Shown here: positions 32,765 to 52,940 of the stretch, in pieces
Layout: every line of letters starts with the position of its first letter
How positions within the stretch are numbered: position 1 is the first letter of the stretch
Assembly: GCF_000005505.3 (NCBI RefSeq)
Contig: NC_016135.3
Span: 13,796,613-13,860,612, forward strand
Origin: Brachypodium distachyon
Lineage: Eukaryota; Streptophyta; Magnoliopsida; Poales; Poaceae
Length of the DNA stretch: 64,000 nucleotides
Direction of reading: 5' to 3'
The notes under the pieces: generated by a model
What the model was told of the DNA's origin: nothing
Database searches by the model: none
Seen by the model: the letters and a program-made list of their open reading frames with translations, nothing else
Position numbers and translations under genes: made by a program

Positions 32765-34764
32765 TTATTTTAAAATTAAAATCTTCATTTTTTTTATCGT
32801 CGTAACCTAAAGCTCTAGCAGACAACATATTTTAACATCGTTGTAATATTGGTCTCTCAAGAAATACCCTGAAATTTTGCAACACTTTAGCCATGTCCAT
32901 GTAGCAACTTTTTTTTTGCATATGCAACAAATCCCTAATCATTTTAACCCCTGCAATCGAAATACAATTTCTTATTTATCTCCAGGCAATGCAGGGCAAA
33001 TAGAATTTTGCAAAATTGTCCCTGTTGTCTTCCTATTTTTCATTCCATCCCGTACCTCATCATATACCGAAATCTTCTCCTTTTTTCCCATCGTGGCGCC
33101 GGTTCGTCTCCTACCGAAACCCTTTCACCTTGAGCTCCACGGCGGTGATGGAAGCTTCTGGCGGCGACGCAATCTGCAAACGACTGGATTAAGAGCACTG
33201 AAAAGCAACTGAAAACAAATCACCAAAATTGACCAAGCATCAATATCTAACCTTCACAGATGACCGCGGAGACACCCAGTAAACTTCTCGGGTCATCGTC
33301 GCCCACTCCTCGTCGGTGACCGTTCTGCGACCGTTCTTGCGAGACCACCACCTGTGTGAGCAGCCCGTCGGCTCGACCGAGGCTCACAAATGTCGACCAT
33401 GTCGTCGCCTTTCTCCCTCGCCGTCGCCCGGTCCCTCGCCCCCGTCATCATCTCCCTTGCCGCCCTATACCTCCCCGCGTCGGGGATTTAGGTTTAAGAC
33501 GCAGCCGAGGCGATTTAGGGAAAGAAAAAGAAGAATAGTATGCGGGGCGATTTTCGCAAGAGCGTACGGGAAACGAGATTTAAAAAAAATTACCAAGCCC
33601 TCGGAGCGTGACTTTGCCACGCTGTCAACACACGTGGCGGCTGCGGAGCGCATGTGAACAAAACTGAATCCGCAATTTGGACCACTTGCCCCATTTTTCA
33701 AGTTCTTATATGAAATTGCGCGCTTCAAGTTTATGTACTGCAAATGTTATTACCTCAAAAATAAAATTACTAACGTGTCACTATCAACATCTTCTTAGTC
33801 GATTCGTACTCCTCTGGCAATGAATCCAACTTGTGGGAGACTCGTTGGAGCAAGATTGGGCGATCACACACCGATTCCCTTCAGTCTCGATGTTTTTCAA
33901 AGTTCAATGGATCTTTCAAATCTGTTGAGAGAGAGAGATGACAAAAAAACTAGCACGGGAGAGAAGAAGGGCGAGAGATCAGCCCGAGGCCTCACCCGTA
34001 AATAGTTACCCACTGCAGTGGTGAGAATTTAGCGCGATGAAATCTCATCTGAGTTTTTTTTTTTTTTGAGCTAAACCTCATCTGATGGCTGATCACGCGG
34101 CCGACGCAAGGCCACGATAAGTCGACCCGAATATATTGTTCCTGAAAGAATTTCTTCCTGAAAAAAAGAAGGCTTCTGATTTTATATGGGCCGGAATTTC
34201 CACCTGCTTCATCAGCCCATGATCATGCAGTAGTGTCTACGCGTTTGTCTGCGCGTTTAACGACGGAGAAGCAGATTCTCAAAGGAAAAAAGAAAAAAAA
34301 AACGACGGAGAAGCAACTTTTAGTCCCACATCGGGCAGCAACATACGTTTACAGACCACGGCGAACAGCAAGCGTGCCGAGAAAGAGGCACACAATCCAT
34401 CACGACCACGCTCGTGCATGTGCGGGACGTACGCGTAGCAATCCAAATTGGAAATTCAATGATATAGTCAAATTGCAGCGTGCGATACGTACGCCTGGTA
34501 TGGATAATTTTTTTCCCTTTTTATATTTGTAAAGAACAGATGTTTGTAAATTCGGTTTTTTCCATCGGAAGTGAAAGTTTTGCTTAAGCAGTACCGCAGA
34601 GCATGCGATTACCGTCCATGTCTAATCGATCGTGGAATTTCACTTGCAGGGACCCAATGACACGGGGTGGTCCGATCTTCTCAGAAAGCAACGTGGATAA
34701 CTTGTATGATTCTACAAATCTTCGGCTATTCACCCGTCGCCGCACGACGAACTTGCAATCCAAT
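32765..34764. other. Intergenic DNA, no supported gene
   Basis: AT-rich repeat-like sequence to 33050, then a GC-richer block (33100-33660) with short frames on both strands and no recognised product. 34060-34070 is a T-run. GTCCCACATCG at 34323-34333 matches the snRNA upstream element, but no snRNA follows. Confidence 0.4.
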
Positions 34765-36600
34765 GTGTGAGATCGAGATAGGCAATCAGAGGGGGCGTGA
34801 ATGATTGCGTGGAAGCAAATTAAAAAAAATTCTGAAAGTTCAAACCCTAAATCACCTTTCTGTCCGTGATAGTAAAACAGCCGTAACTTTTGATTGGATG
34901 AACCAAAAAATACGTATGAGTATGCGAAAGAAAAGTATTGAAATTATCTAACCAACACAACAAGAATCAGCTCAATTGGACTTAACAATCAAAAGATATG
35001 ATCAAATCAGTAACAGCTTACAGAAAGTTACGAGAATTAATCTATAATCGATTTCGAGAAATAACAAAAAAGATGAAGTAATCGCGATCTTCCTTGATCT
35101 CGTGGTAAACCTGCAGAAAAATATCATGAACTCGTGATAAATCTGCAGCAAAGTGTTAGAAAGATCTAGCACAAAGAATCCACGAAGATCCGAGAAAAAC
35201 AGAGATGACACCGCCAACGAAACTCTTTATTACAACGACGTCGATCGATTACAAAAGATGCAACCATGCATCCAAGAACTCTCCAAGAATTGATCTAGAT
35301 CCAAAGCTCTGAGTTCTCTCACGTCCTTGCTAAAACCCTAACTAGTACGCTTTCTATTTTTAAGGGAAAATTCGCGACTCTAAACCGAGTCCGAATCCAA
35401 CACGAACTCCTCTGTCCCAGATGGTATTTTGCCCGTGGGGCCCGCATACGACCTCAGATTGAGATGACTCCAAAAGCAAAGTTGTTCGTCTCGACGACGC
35501 GCACAACTTTTCATGTGGAACATTTTTCCATCGGCCGCCATCTTCGGGACGCTACTGTTTAATCTTTAAACAGCTCTCATCCAGCCACGGCTAGACCTAC
35601 ATGTCTTCACGTCGATGCCACTCCATGCCATCAAATCTTCTTGTGATGTCTTCAAAACTCGACCATCACGTGTCGAATATCTCCAATACCGTACATCTCT
35701 AGTATAAACAACGTACGACAAACCGGTGCCCTCCCGGATCATCGTACCCTTCACTTTCATTGTTCCTTCGCACGAACGTCCCGCATGATCTTGATCCTCG
35801 ACCTCAGCTTCTCCCAAGCTTCGTCCCTCGATCCCGTCATCGACCACGTTCCTCTAGCTCCGGCAACACCTGAAAGCGAACACACAAATAACCAGTACGA
35901 GCACAAGTCCACGACTTGACTCAGGGTAAGTTTCACACAACTCACGCCATGTTTTCACATAAGAAACTAATGGATCAGCACACCATTAGCAAAGCACTAA
36001 GTCCAAACAAGATACATGTCATCACATAAATATCCATATTATCCAAAATATCCACATCAATGTTTCATCTAAAACACTTGCCAATGTTACACATCACTTA
36101 TGATTTCACACAATGAAAATTCGCAACACCACACACTTGCGCAGTGCCGACCACAAGCGGTTCCGTAATCTTCCAATTCCCAACGGAACGACAGATTACG
36201 CTCGAACTTTCAGTAGATAAAACACCCTATCGAAACAAATATGGTGTAGGTAAAATTCCTGATCGAAACAAAGAGGAATTATATACTTTCAGATGAATGC
36301 TTGGAGCAATTCACAAGAGTCTCGAAAATAACTAAAACGTGGTCTCCCCTAAACCTACGCGTACCCCTTGTTTATATAGACGAGGAGTAGCCCAAACTCA
36401 ATACAAACTCCGACTCAAATTCAAACTAGAATTCGACTCAGACTCAAACTAGAACTAGAATTCGATTCAAACTAGAATTCGACTCAGATTCAAACTAAAA
36501 CTAGAATTCGACTTAAACTAGAATTCGACTCAGACTCAAACTAGAACTAGAATTCGACTCAGACTCAAACATGGACTCGCAGATCCGGGCGCTCCTTAGA
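34765..36600 (+). mobile_element. Probable noncoding LTR-retrotransposon derivative
   Basis: The stretch starts near TGTGAGATCGAGATAGGCAA and reads through ~1.8 kb of moderately AT-rich, non-coding, repeat-like DNA that ends in a CAAACTAGAATTCGACTCAG tandem array. The style (AATCAGAGGGGG-CGTGAATGATTG near the start) is that of grass LTR-element noncoding regions as I remember them. No gag/pol frame or paired LTR was found. Confidence 0.35.
36410..36570 (+). repeat. Short tandem array of ACTAGAATTCGACTCAGACTCAA-like units
   Basis: Seven or so overlapping units of about 18-30 bp with AATTCGACTCAGA cores, spaced irregularly. Confidence 0.7.
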
Positions 36601-37262
36601 CGTGTCGGACTCGTCGTAGGCTATCCTAGTGCTCCTCATATTCGTACACGACTTGTGGTGCATCCTAGTCATATCATTCTTGTCGTCGGCTGCCCCTTGC
36701 ACACAAGACATTCTTCTAACTTGTACCCTTCATCTTCACTTTTGGTGCGTCTGCCTCCCTCTCCTCCTTCGCGCATATCTTGATGTTGGATATCAACACT
36801 TGAGGATCCTTACCCTCGTCACCCAATGTGACAATGCGAGCTTCCTCCAGGGCAGACACTGAGGACAGGAACACCACGAAAATAACAACCATCCGGAGGC
36901 AGACACCAATCAATCATGCAGCTTGAGCATACATACATATACAGGTACACCGGTACAGGTTCATGTTTGTTTTTCGCCATGATCTTTTGAGGCATTATTA
37001 CCTTCTATTTTCGAACAATGTGAACACCACATATATGCAGCAAATTAGAACCAAAGCCCTCTCAAAGTAACCAAATCAGAAGATCTTTTCCTACCTAATC
37101 GACTCAAGTCCTTCCTAGGCAAGAAGAGACACAGTTTCCATCTACGACCTAGCAACGGCGAAATCAACAGATGGATCATAAGAGTTTTGTGCTTGCTCTT
37201 GTCAGGCCATGGCTGCTGTGTAATGCTAGCGTGCCATGACCACAGGACTTGATAAATCTTGG
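36601..37262. other. Intergenic, downstream of the PSI1-like gene
   Basis: No gene is supported. This region should contain the 3' UTR of the PSI1-like gene, which ends at 37263 on the minus strand. Confidence 0.4.
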
Positions 37263-40200
37263 TTAGATGGATTGTTCTTTAACATTGGGCGGCCGGTTGC
37301 TCTGGTTGACAAGGTGGTGAAGCCAGACGACCAGCTCCAGTATGTAAGCCTCGGTCATTGCCTTGTCGGCATGGTAGAGTGTCTCGATCATATCTGGTCG
37401 ACCTGGCCCTCTTCCAACCCGCTCAGTCCTGTGAAAATTGGCATGTGTCAGAAACTTTTTTCTTTGTGAAAATTACAGCTAGGACAGTGGAGAAATTATC
37501 CTCCTTACCCTGATTTTGCCCACTCGCTAAACCGCAAAAAGCCTCGGGCACTGAGGTTCCACCCAAACGAGCAAGCAAACAGACATCAGAAAGGACCACA
37601 ATCCATGAAGCTCAAAATTTTACTAAAAAGCCAAAAACATTGGTTTGATGTATAACAAGCGGCCATACCAGGTGGTATTGATGGCCATTGGGACAAGCCA
37701 TTTCAGAGTTTTCTCCATCATTGCCCTTGTTTGGTCAATAGTGAGCTGCAGTAGGAATTCAGGATTCAGAATGTGAATTTTTTGTTGTTGTGATTACCCC
37801 TCTTTAGTTGTATTACCTCCTGAGGCATTGAGGAAGTTCTTAATTTATTTGGCAGAGCCAATCTGACCCTTGGTGGCAGCCCTTGGTATAGGGCATCTCT
37901 TGAATTTGCTGGTACATACCCTGATCGAGAAACCTTAAATAAACAAACAAACAAAACTTAAATGTGCCGCCTTCACACAGCAGACAAACTACTAGCTAGT
38001 GGATATTAATGAACGTGCCATTTACACCTTGTGTCCAGACCCTTGTACTTGGAAGATTTTTTTCCTTTTTCCACTAAAACATACATACATAATTTTGCAC
38101 CAAAGATATAGGGTATAGGGACATTGAACTAGAAATCACTGATAACTTCTGCAATCTGCACTCAACACCTCAAGAGAACTGCTGCCTGTGAGTATAGTAC
38201 TCCCTCCGACCCATATTACTTGTCGTTGATTTAGTGCAAATTTTGCACTAAATCTGCGACAAGTAATATGGGTTGGAGGGAGTACTACTATTCCTTCTAA
38301 TTACAAAAGAGCAATGTTTTGAGGTAGTTCAGTAAAAAACGATATCTTTGTGAATATTTATATCAGGCACACGATGATGATGTGTGTACCAGACTGTGCT
38401 ATCATAATTTCATTAGGTTTAATAAATATCTTACAATCGAAATCACTGCTCAAAGTAGGAAATGAATTGACACCAGAATCTTAAGCCTAGTTCTAAAAAA
38501 CAACTGAAGAAACTTACAATGCTATAGATCTGAATAACAGTATTTGCATAGTGCAATGCAAGTCCAGCAGGTCCTAGTCTCTGACCGCCCACAGTTGATT
38601 CAGAACTCAGTTCACCTCCATCTACAAATATATTACAAGGTTCAGTTGGCACAAAGTGTGACTCACTCTAACATGAAAGGGGCCATGGAAGTACCAGAAA
38701 TCCCAAAGGAGACATCGATCTCAACATGTAAATACTGCACAATGTCAACAAGCTTCTCAACAACCTATAACAAAAAAATGCATGTTAAGCAAATACAGAA
38801 AAGACCAACAGGTAAACACTAGTAAAAGTTGCTCACATCTTCCAATGTCTTCGACCACAAAGATCTTTTCTTCAAGCTCTTCACGTAATTTCTTTGGGTC
38901 TTCAATTCTAGTCTCAGAACTTGAATATTCTCGCCTGCAAAGTTATCTGATCACTGTAAATATCAAAACAATAAAGCTAAATTGCCATAACAAGTTGACA
39001 ACTAAACTCAGATGGACTTGGATTTAAAGAACATCAAGAACGAGATTATAAAAAAAATCCCCTATGTTTGACTGTCCACAAAAATGTTAATTTTTAGGCA
39101 TTGGACAATGAAGTGACAAAAATTATTCACATTACTTTCTAATTTTTTTGTTACAATACCTTTTTCAAACCCATTTGAATTTTCCTTTCCCTTCAGTTGA
39201 CAGCGGTAATCTTGCTCAAATCTATCTAGGGCATGTAGCTCATGATACAACTCCTAGAAAAGAAGGTTAAAAAAATATATCGAAACTAGACAATATGAGT
39301 CTGTTCCTCAAATGATATCTTCATATTACAGCATAATGGTTACCGTTGTACGTTGAACAAGAGCCATCAACTTTTGCATCTCAACTGTGGCTGTTTCTTT
39401 CAGCTGCTTCTGGGGTACACTTTCTGATTCTAGTCTAGACACCAAGGGGACTAAATTAATTCAATTCTAATCTGTATAACTCACTGCTGCCAGTCAAAAC
39501 AGGGAGTTTCTTACTTGAGAAAATAGCGGTCCAGATTATGCCATTGTGGATCTTTACAACGGTTGCCAAACCTGATAATCTCTTGTGAAAATAGTTTCAG
39601 CTCTTCCCTGAAACATTAGACAGAGTTCACATTTTCACAAAACAACTCTCAGCCAGAGCAACCAGAAAGTTGGAGTGGCCAATGATGACAAACGTCCAAC
39701 CTACCTTTTGTCATTAGCTACGATCTGCATCAACTCGCTCATGTCACTAGAAATCAAATTCTGCACACCTTCAGAAGGAAGCACCACTTGTTTGAAGTAT
39801 GTAACAGAGTCTTTCGAGAGAGATTGCATAACGCTAGCACCTTTCAGTATAGTGTTGGCAACCTCAAATGCTAGAATCGATATCTGGCAACCTTTCGTTG
39901 CCCTGGAAATAAAGCCACCATCCGGACTCAAGGTTGTCATCATGCAGCCTAGTGTGTCTAGAATGTCCACTGCTCTCCCATACCCAAGCATGCCGGCGGT
40001 GCCAAGCACTGAACCCATCCTAGGAACCTGCTAAGAAAAGCGAAGGGTTTCAGGAGATATTACAAGATAGACCCAAGTCACTATCCTGCATTCGAAAAAA
40101 AAAATCTGCAATTCAATAATTGTTTTTTGAAGCTATAACTCTAATCATTTAAAGTACCCTAAAGTCAATTCATGTGTGAACATACCTACACAAAGATATA

Positions 40201-40993
40201 AATTACTGTGTGATATAGTTGTTGGGATTGATCTCGGCTTGGTAACAAACCGAGAGAAAGAGGTGGGCCATGCCCCCAATGGTCCAAAAGTCCCAACTAA
40301 GCACCCTGATCGGAATCAGAGACACCAAACAACAAACAGGGAGAACCAGAACCCTCACGAAGTTATGAGGGTTTAGCCCGTCCCCCACATCCCTAAAGCC
40401 CCAACTCATCAATCGGGTTGCTGAAGCAATTGGGAAGGTCGACACCGCCGCAGGGAAGACACGAATCGCCAGCCAGTGTAGGCGGCACCTGGAGGGACGC
40501 CGCTACTCCCAACCACGCGCTGATCATTCTACTCTGAGCCTGCATCACACAGGCATGAGACGTCGCATCGTCTTCAATGGCCAAACGGCTAAACCCATCA
40601 ACCGAAAGCACTAACGTCTCCAGACTCTCCACTGCTTTTCTATTCTAGGTGTTCTAGATCATGGTTAGGATATGACCTTAAACTCTATTGTTGACAGTAG
40701 TACCTAATAATTTAGCTAGAACTAAATGTTGGAATGGGAAATTCACTCCCTTCATATCTACCACTTGCCTTGCTTGTTCCGTTGTTTCCAAATCTGTCTT
40801 TCCTCGACTCAGATGGAGCCGATTTTCCAGACATAGCTGTCTCTTCTGATGTCGATTTGTGCAGCTTACTACTCCCCGAAATAGAGAAACTATCATCCTT
40901 GCAGGACATTACAAAGGATTGGCTCGTCGACTCCAGGTTATCCACAGGAGTTTCCCAAACACCTCTGACCTTCTGCTTATGTGCCAGGTTCAT
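37263..40993 (-). CDS. PSI1: PSK SIMULATOR (PSI1)-like protein, DUF3475/DUF668
   Basis: Twelve coding exons: 40993-40769, 40027-39705, 39607-39515, 39434-39344, 39253-39160, 38934-38837, 38764-38695, 38621-38518, 37933-37817, 37745-37669, 37550-37509, 37428-37263. All phases agree and give 499 aa. DUF3475 lies around residues 115-180 (ISILAFEVANTILKGASVMQ). Then come EELKLFSQEIIRFGNRCKDP and ELYHELHALDRFEQDYRC. DUF668 is at about 345-440 (RLGPAGLALHYANTVIQIYS, ALYQGLPPRVRLALPNKL), with a conserved C-terminal helix YILELVVWLHHLVNQS. PSI proteins in Arabidopsis act in phytosulfokine/brassinosteroid-linked growth, and many start MGG for myristoylation. Here an upstream noncoding exon (ending 41136) joins at 41076. 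The stop right before the junction puts the first ATG at 40993, so no MGG start is seen. The first coding intron uses GC-AG (AAG|GCAAGT). Confidence 0.9.
38200..38282. mobile_element. Stowaway MITE (83 bp) in a PSI1-like intron
   Basis: A near-perfect hairpin starting CTCCCTCCGACCCATATTAC, flanked by TA (38198-38199, 38283-38284). It lies in the intron 37934-38517. Confidence 0.9.
40200..40660 (-). mobile_element. Inserted repeat fragment in the first coding intron of the PSI1-like gene
   Basis: A GC-richer block with a minus-strand frame (MESLETLVLSVDGFSRLAIE ... SRMISAWLG) that differs from the AT-rich intron around it. The protein resembles retroelement-type hypothetical sequences, but the family is not identified. 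Confidence 0.4.
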
Positions 40994-41076
40994 TGTGTCA
41001 GGTAATGCGCTGATACCGTCAAGTGAATCATCAGACCCTGCATCGGCGACACCAACAGATCTTCTTGATGTCAACA

Positions 41077-42405
41077 CTGCAAAACAACAGACGGCACCAT
41101 GAACAAATTCTTTTCACAAACTAGTCTATACCTACCTTAGACACTGCAAAGCACCAAAACAAGAAAGGAGGAGGCAGTAGACGTACTGTAGCAACCGTTG
41201 AAATCCATCCACGAGAACCGGGCAGACACAACTGCAAGAACTGCATGGAGGTACGCTCCAAAAGAAACCAGTAAACGCCGCCCGGTTCAGAGAAGAAACA
41301 GTGAAACTCCCAGATTTCCGCTCCAACCGGCGGCGCGCGGAAGGTGCTCGACGGAATGCGTGAGTCAACTAGAGCGGGGGAATGAGGCCCTCCCCGCAAG
41401 AAACCAAAGAAAGGCCGACAAGACCAACCGACGGGCCGCAACAACAGACAACCTCACACTGTCTACACGCAGGGAACTCGCCCAGGAACGGTGAGAAGAA
41501 GAAAAAAAACAGGGAAAACCAAAGAAATACTTCGCAAGCTTTTCGCAGCTAATGGTTTGGCGAGGAGATGGCAGGATTGGACAGCTTGCTTTGGGGATCA
41601 AGAGCGGACGGAAGAACTCGGTGGAAGCTCGGGGACGGGGACGGAGACGGGAGGGGGAAACGGCTCGATCGGGGGGAATGGGGATGGGGACGGGAGGCGG
41701 GCCTTTTCAGGACAAGATTTGTTTTCTCTCCCGGCGCCAAACGAGACAGCAGGACGCAGACAGGCCAGCGTACCCTCCCCCCCCCCCAGAAAAATGCAAA
41801 TGCCCAGACAGAGAAGAAGTGACCCCGGCCCTAGTCCACGCGCTGACCCTGTCTTTTGTGCTAGTTTTGTGTGCGCGCGCGCGTGCCTCGAGGTTTCCGT
41901 ATCGTCTCGAGCTGCCGTCCGATCGCCGGACTCGGCCGGCAATGGGGGAGGAGGATCTATACGATTCTGCGGTTGGCCTGGCCGGCCGGCATCGCATCGC
42001 GTCGGAGAGTCCGGATTTGGCTTCCAGGTCACCGGCTGTCACGAAGTGGGGGGCACGTTCTGTCCGCAACTGTATGTATTCTTTGTGTGGAGAGAAACAG
42101 CATGTGTTTGTGTGTGATGTTTATTCCGGCTTTATTTTGTCATTGTAGGACGACAGAGGATGATTGCAGAATAACTTGACACACTCCAATTAGCACAGGA
42201 TCTACGCAACTGTTTTGCTGCACTTCGATCCTTGTCATCTCGTCACTTAGCGCTAGTTATTTTTCTTCCTTTTCTGATGGAAGCAAAGATTGTTACGGCA
42301 TACTACTCTCTGTTGTCAAATGTACTCCGTATGAAGTTTTATCTTTGTCATAAGTCAAAGGTTATTGAAGTTTAAACAAATTCACAAGTATAATTTGATA
42401 TTCTA
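41077..42405. other. 5' UTR exon, promoter and flank of the PSI1-like gene
   Basis: The noncoding exon ends at 41136 (AAG|GTAGGT) and the first intron is 41077-41135. 41550-42050 is GC-rich, with a GGGGA/GGGGAC-rich tract (41630-41700), a C-run (41779-41793) and alternating GCGCGCGC (41871-41882). Long overlapping frames on both strands here are composition effects. Transcription start was not located. Confidence 0.45.
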
Positions 42406-42492
42406 CTCTCTCTCCGATCCTCCACAGTAAGTGTCGCTTATTTAGTAAAAAAAATCTGCAAACTTAGCACTTATGTTTCTAAACGGAGGTAG
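42406..42492. mobile_element. Degenerate Stowaway-like MITE
   Basis: CTCTCTCTCCGATCC at one end and AAACGGAGGTAG at the other, flanked by TA. The AAGTGTCGCTTATTTAGT interior is typical of Stowaway families in grasses. Confidence 0.6.
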
Positions 42493-42980
42493 TATTAGTT
42501 AGCTGAAGAGATACTTGTGTTGAACTTGATCTCGGCTGTCTCAACTAACTAACCTTGCGTGTTTCAGAAACTCGAAGAACCACTCAAGAGTAAAACTGGT
42601 TTCGGATGCGGCCACGGGAGCGGAGCTGCTGGAGGCCCGGCTTCAGCCGCACACAAAAGAGGGTACTGTAGCATGTTTGGTGGTTCTGGAGTCTTTGTCT
42701 GATTCCGAATTAGTTAAGCTGAAGAGATCAACGAAGCTGCTCATCAGTTGACTTTTGCAATTTGAAAGGGATGGCTAATATCTCTGGCCAGGGCATGTCA
42801 TCGAAATAATCCATGAAAAAATAATTGTTTTTACAAAAAGCACAGCTCCTCTCATGCCATCGGTTTCAGAAAACCAACCCTTCATCTCTCGAATGAGTGG
42901 AGATGGCTCCTGTTCCGTAGTTTAGGAAAAGAAGAACATTGAACGACGTTTTGTTTGGATCAAATAAGAAAAATTTAGTA

Positions 42981-43092
42981 CTCCCTCCGACCCATATTAC
43001 TTGTCAAAATATTAATGTATCTAGACGCTTTTTAAAGATAGATACATTCATATTTAAACAAATTTGAGACAAGTAATATGGGTCGGAGGGAG
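42981..43092. mobile_element. Stowaway MITE (112 bp)
   Basis: CTCCCTCCGACCCATATTAC at one end and its complement at the other (GTAATATGGGTCGGAGGGAG), with TA duplications at 42979-42980 and 43093-43094. A single-ended relative occurs at 43196-43225. Confidence 0.92.
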
Positions 43093-43847
43093 TATTACTT
43101 CTAAGAATACCTGGAGATCGCTGTCATATTAAAGTGCACATGTTTGTCAAGTGGAGGATGGCACTTGCATAATGGCAAATAAAATGAAAAACAGTACTTC
43201 ACCCGATCCATATTACTTGTCACGGTTTTACGGATCAGAGGCAGAAGCTAAGGTATCCTGGTTCTGGCAAGTATTCCAGAACATAACCGCATCCGGACAT
43301 GAACATGCAGGATGCTTCAGGATTCAGCAATCAGCAGGCATTAGTCAATGTGCAGAAACAAACCAACAACTATATGCAGGGGTTCGAACAGAAGCTAGAC
43401 AACAGAGTTCACCAAGACTAGAGAGCAGAATCAAGCAACTTCTCTATTGGTAGAAGCTTTGTTCGTCTGGACCTCATCAGACACCATAATGCAAATGTAA
43501 TTCAAAACCAAGTACATGCAATGGACTAGGTTTTGAATGAAACTAACTTGGTTTCAATGAAAGTTGGGACCGGGGACAAGGTCCCTGATCATCTAAAAAA
43601 ATAATGCAAAAATGTCATTCAAAACCAAGTACATGCAATGGACAGTTCCAATAGCACACTAGTCTATTACTGCAGTGGTCCATACATTTCAATGTCCATG
43701 GAACACATTTTTCTCACAGAAGCCTCTTACACTAATACACTTTAACATGTTATATGTGCTACCGCCTACAAGAAGTACACTGGAAATGTCACATGTCCAG
43801 CAACCTTACACAAGACCTATGTCACCGTAGCTTAGATGCCTACAGGT
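43093..43847. other. Intergenic, 3' of the RecQ gene
   Basis: No gene is supported. A short direct repeat (TTCAAAACCAAGTACATGCA) occurs at about 43500 and 43618. The 3' UTR of the RecQ gene is expected to end here. Confidence 0.4.
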
Positions 43848-51856
<8,009 letters not shown>

Positions 51857-52516
51857 CCGCCGCTATGATAGTTAGGGCGTGACAAGCTGTGGAATGATGG
51901 GTGTTGATGGCCTTACAAAGTTAAAAGCCAAAACCAAACTGAGGCATGTAAATGGCACTTCTGCGTTTTGGCTAACATGTGCAGGCAGTCTCAGTATGCC
52001 TCAGATTATGTGATTGATATAACTTAGCTGCAAGCCTGCAGCAACTGATGCATAATTCTGAGTGAGAAATAGAGAATATAGTCTTAAGCTTGAAAATGAT
52101 GCTGGTCCTTCATAAATCATTAAAGTTGCCTACGTCAGCAACTGCGATGGTAAAGTTATATTAGAAGCTCAGAACTTTACTGAACACAAGCTACAAAAAA
52201 CTGAGTTAGTTGCATACTTGCGTGCACCCCAGAAAAGATGGTACCCTTGTTAGAGTGTTGACGATCAGTTGAGCTCACAAAAACAAACAGATAAGGCGAT
52301 ACTAAGTTCGGTTATCCAATTGGTCGCTGTGATTCCAATTTCCGAAACTGGTATGCACTCAGCAATGAAAGTACGGAGTAGGAGATTAGCCAAATTTTAT
52401 CAATTGTGTAGACACGATTCTGGCAAATATTTCAGAGAACTGAAAATCAATGTGTCCATTCCATTCAGATGTTAACCAAGGAACCCCCGGTAGGATCAGC
52501 GTGCCACACAGCACAG

Positions 52517-52940
52517 CAAGGGCGGAGGACCCGGTGGGGCAAGGTAGGGCTGCCGCCCTACCTTGATTTTTGCCTCAGTTATGAAATGGGGAAGATTAAG
52601 GAGATGCAACGGGAAGCTAAAGGGCGGGATCTGTTCGTGGGGTAATGGGAGGAGAAACGGTCGGGAACGAGAAAATTGAAGGGGAGATAGATACCTGCGG
52701 TGGAGGCGCTCGCACGAGGAGGAAGACGAGCGACGGAGCGAGGGGGCTGGGGCGCTCGGCAGCGGGACGGGGAGGGAGCGGGTGGCGGCGCTCGCTCGGT
52801 GAGCAAGACGAGCGAGGGGGTTGGGCCGTCGGAGCGCTCGGCAGCGAGATGGGCCAGGGGAGAGAAGGTTGCCAAAAAAGCAAAGCAAAGAAAATTTTTG
52901 GCCGGGTTCTGCCCTACCTTTGTGCTCCCAGACCCTCCGT
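52517..52940. mobile_element. Non-autonomous TIR element upstream of RECQL4 (hAT-like, tentative)
   Basis: The left end (GCGGAGGACCCGGTGGGGCA then AGGTAGGGC) matches the inverted right end (ACGGAGGGTCTGGGAGCACA then AGGTAGGGC) over about 30 bp with mismatches. The interior is GC-rich, with long frames but no transposase. A clear target duplication was not found. Confidence 0.5.

Noticed and set aside
34322..34333. GTCCCACATCG, identical to the plant snRNA upstream sequence element
   Set aside because: No TATA at the required spacing and no U-snRNA or snoRNA sequence downstream. A weaker TAGTCCCGTATTGG at 12538 also has no RNA gene.
41598..42148. Long overlapping frames on both strands upstream of the PSI1-like gene
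   Set aside because: A GC-rich promoter/UTR region with homopolymer and GGGGA tracts; no conserved domain and no splice-consistent continuation.
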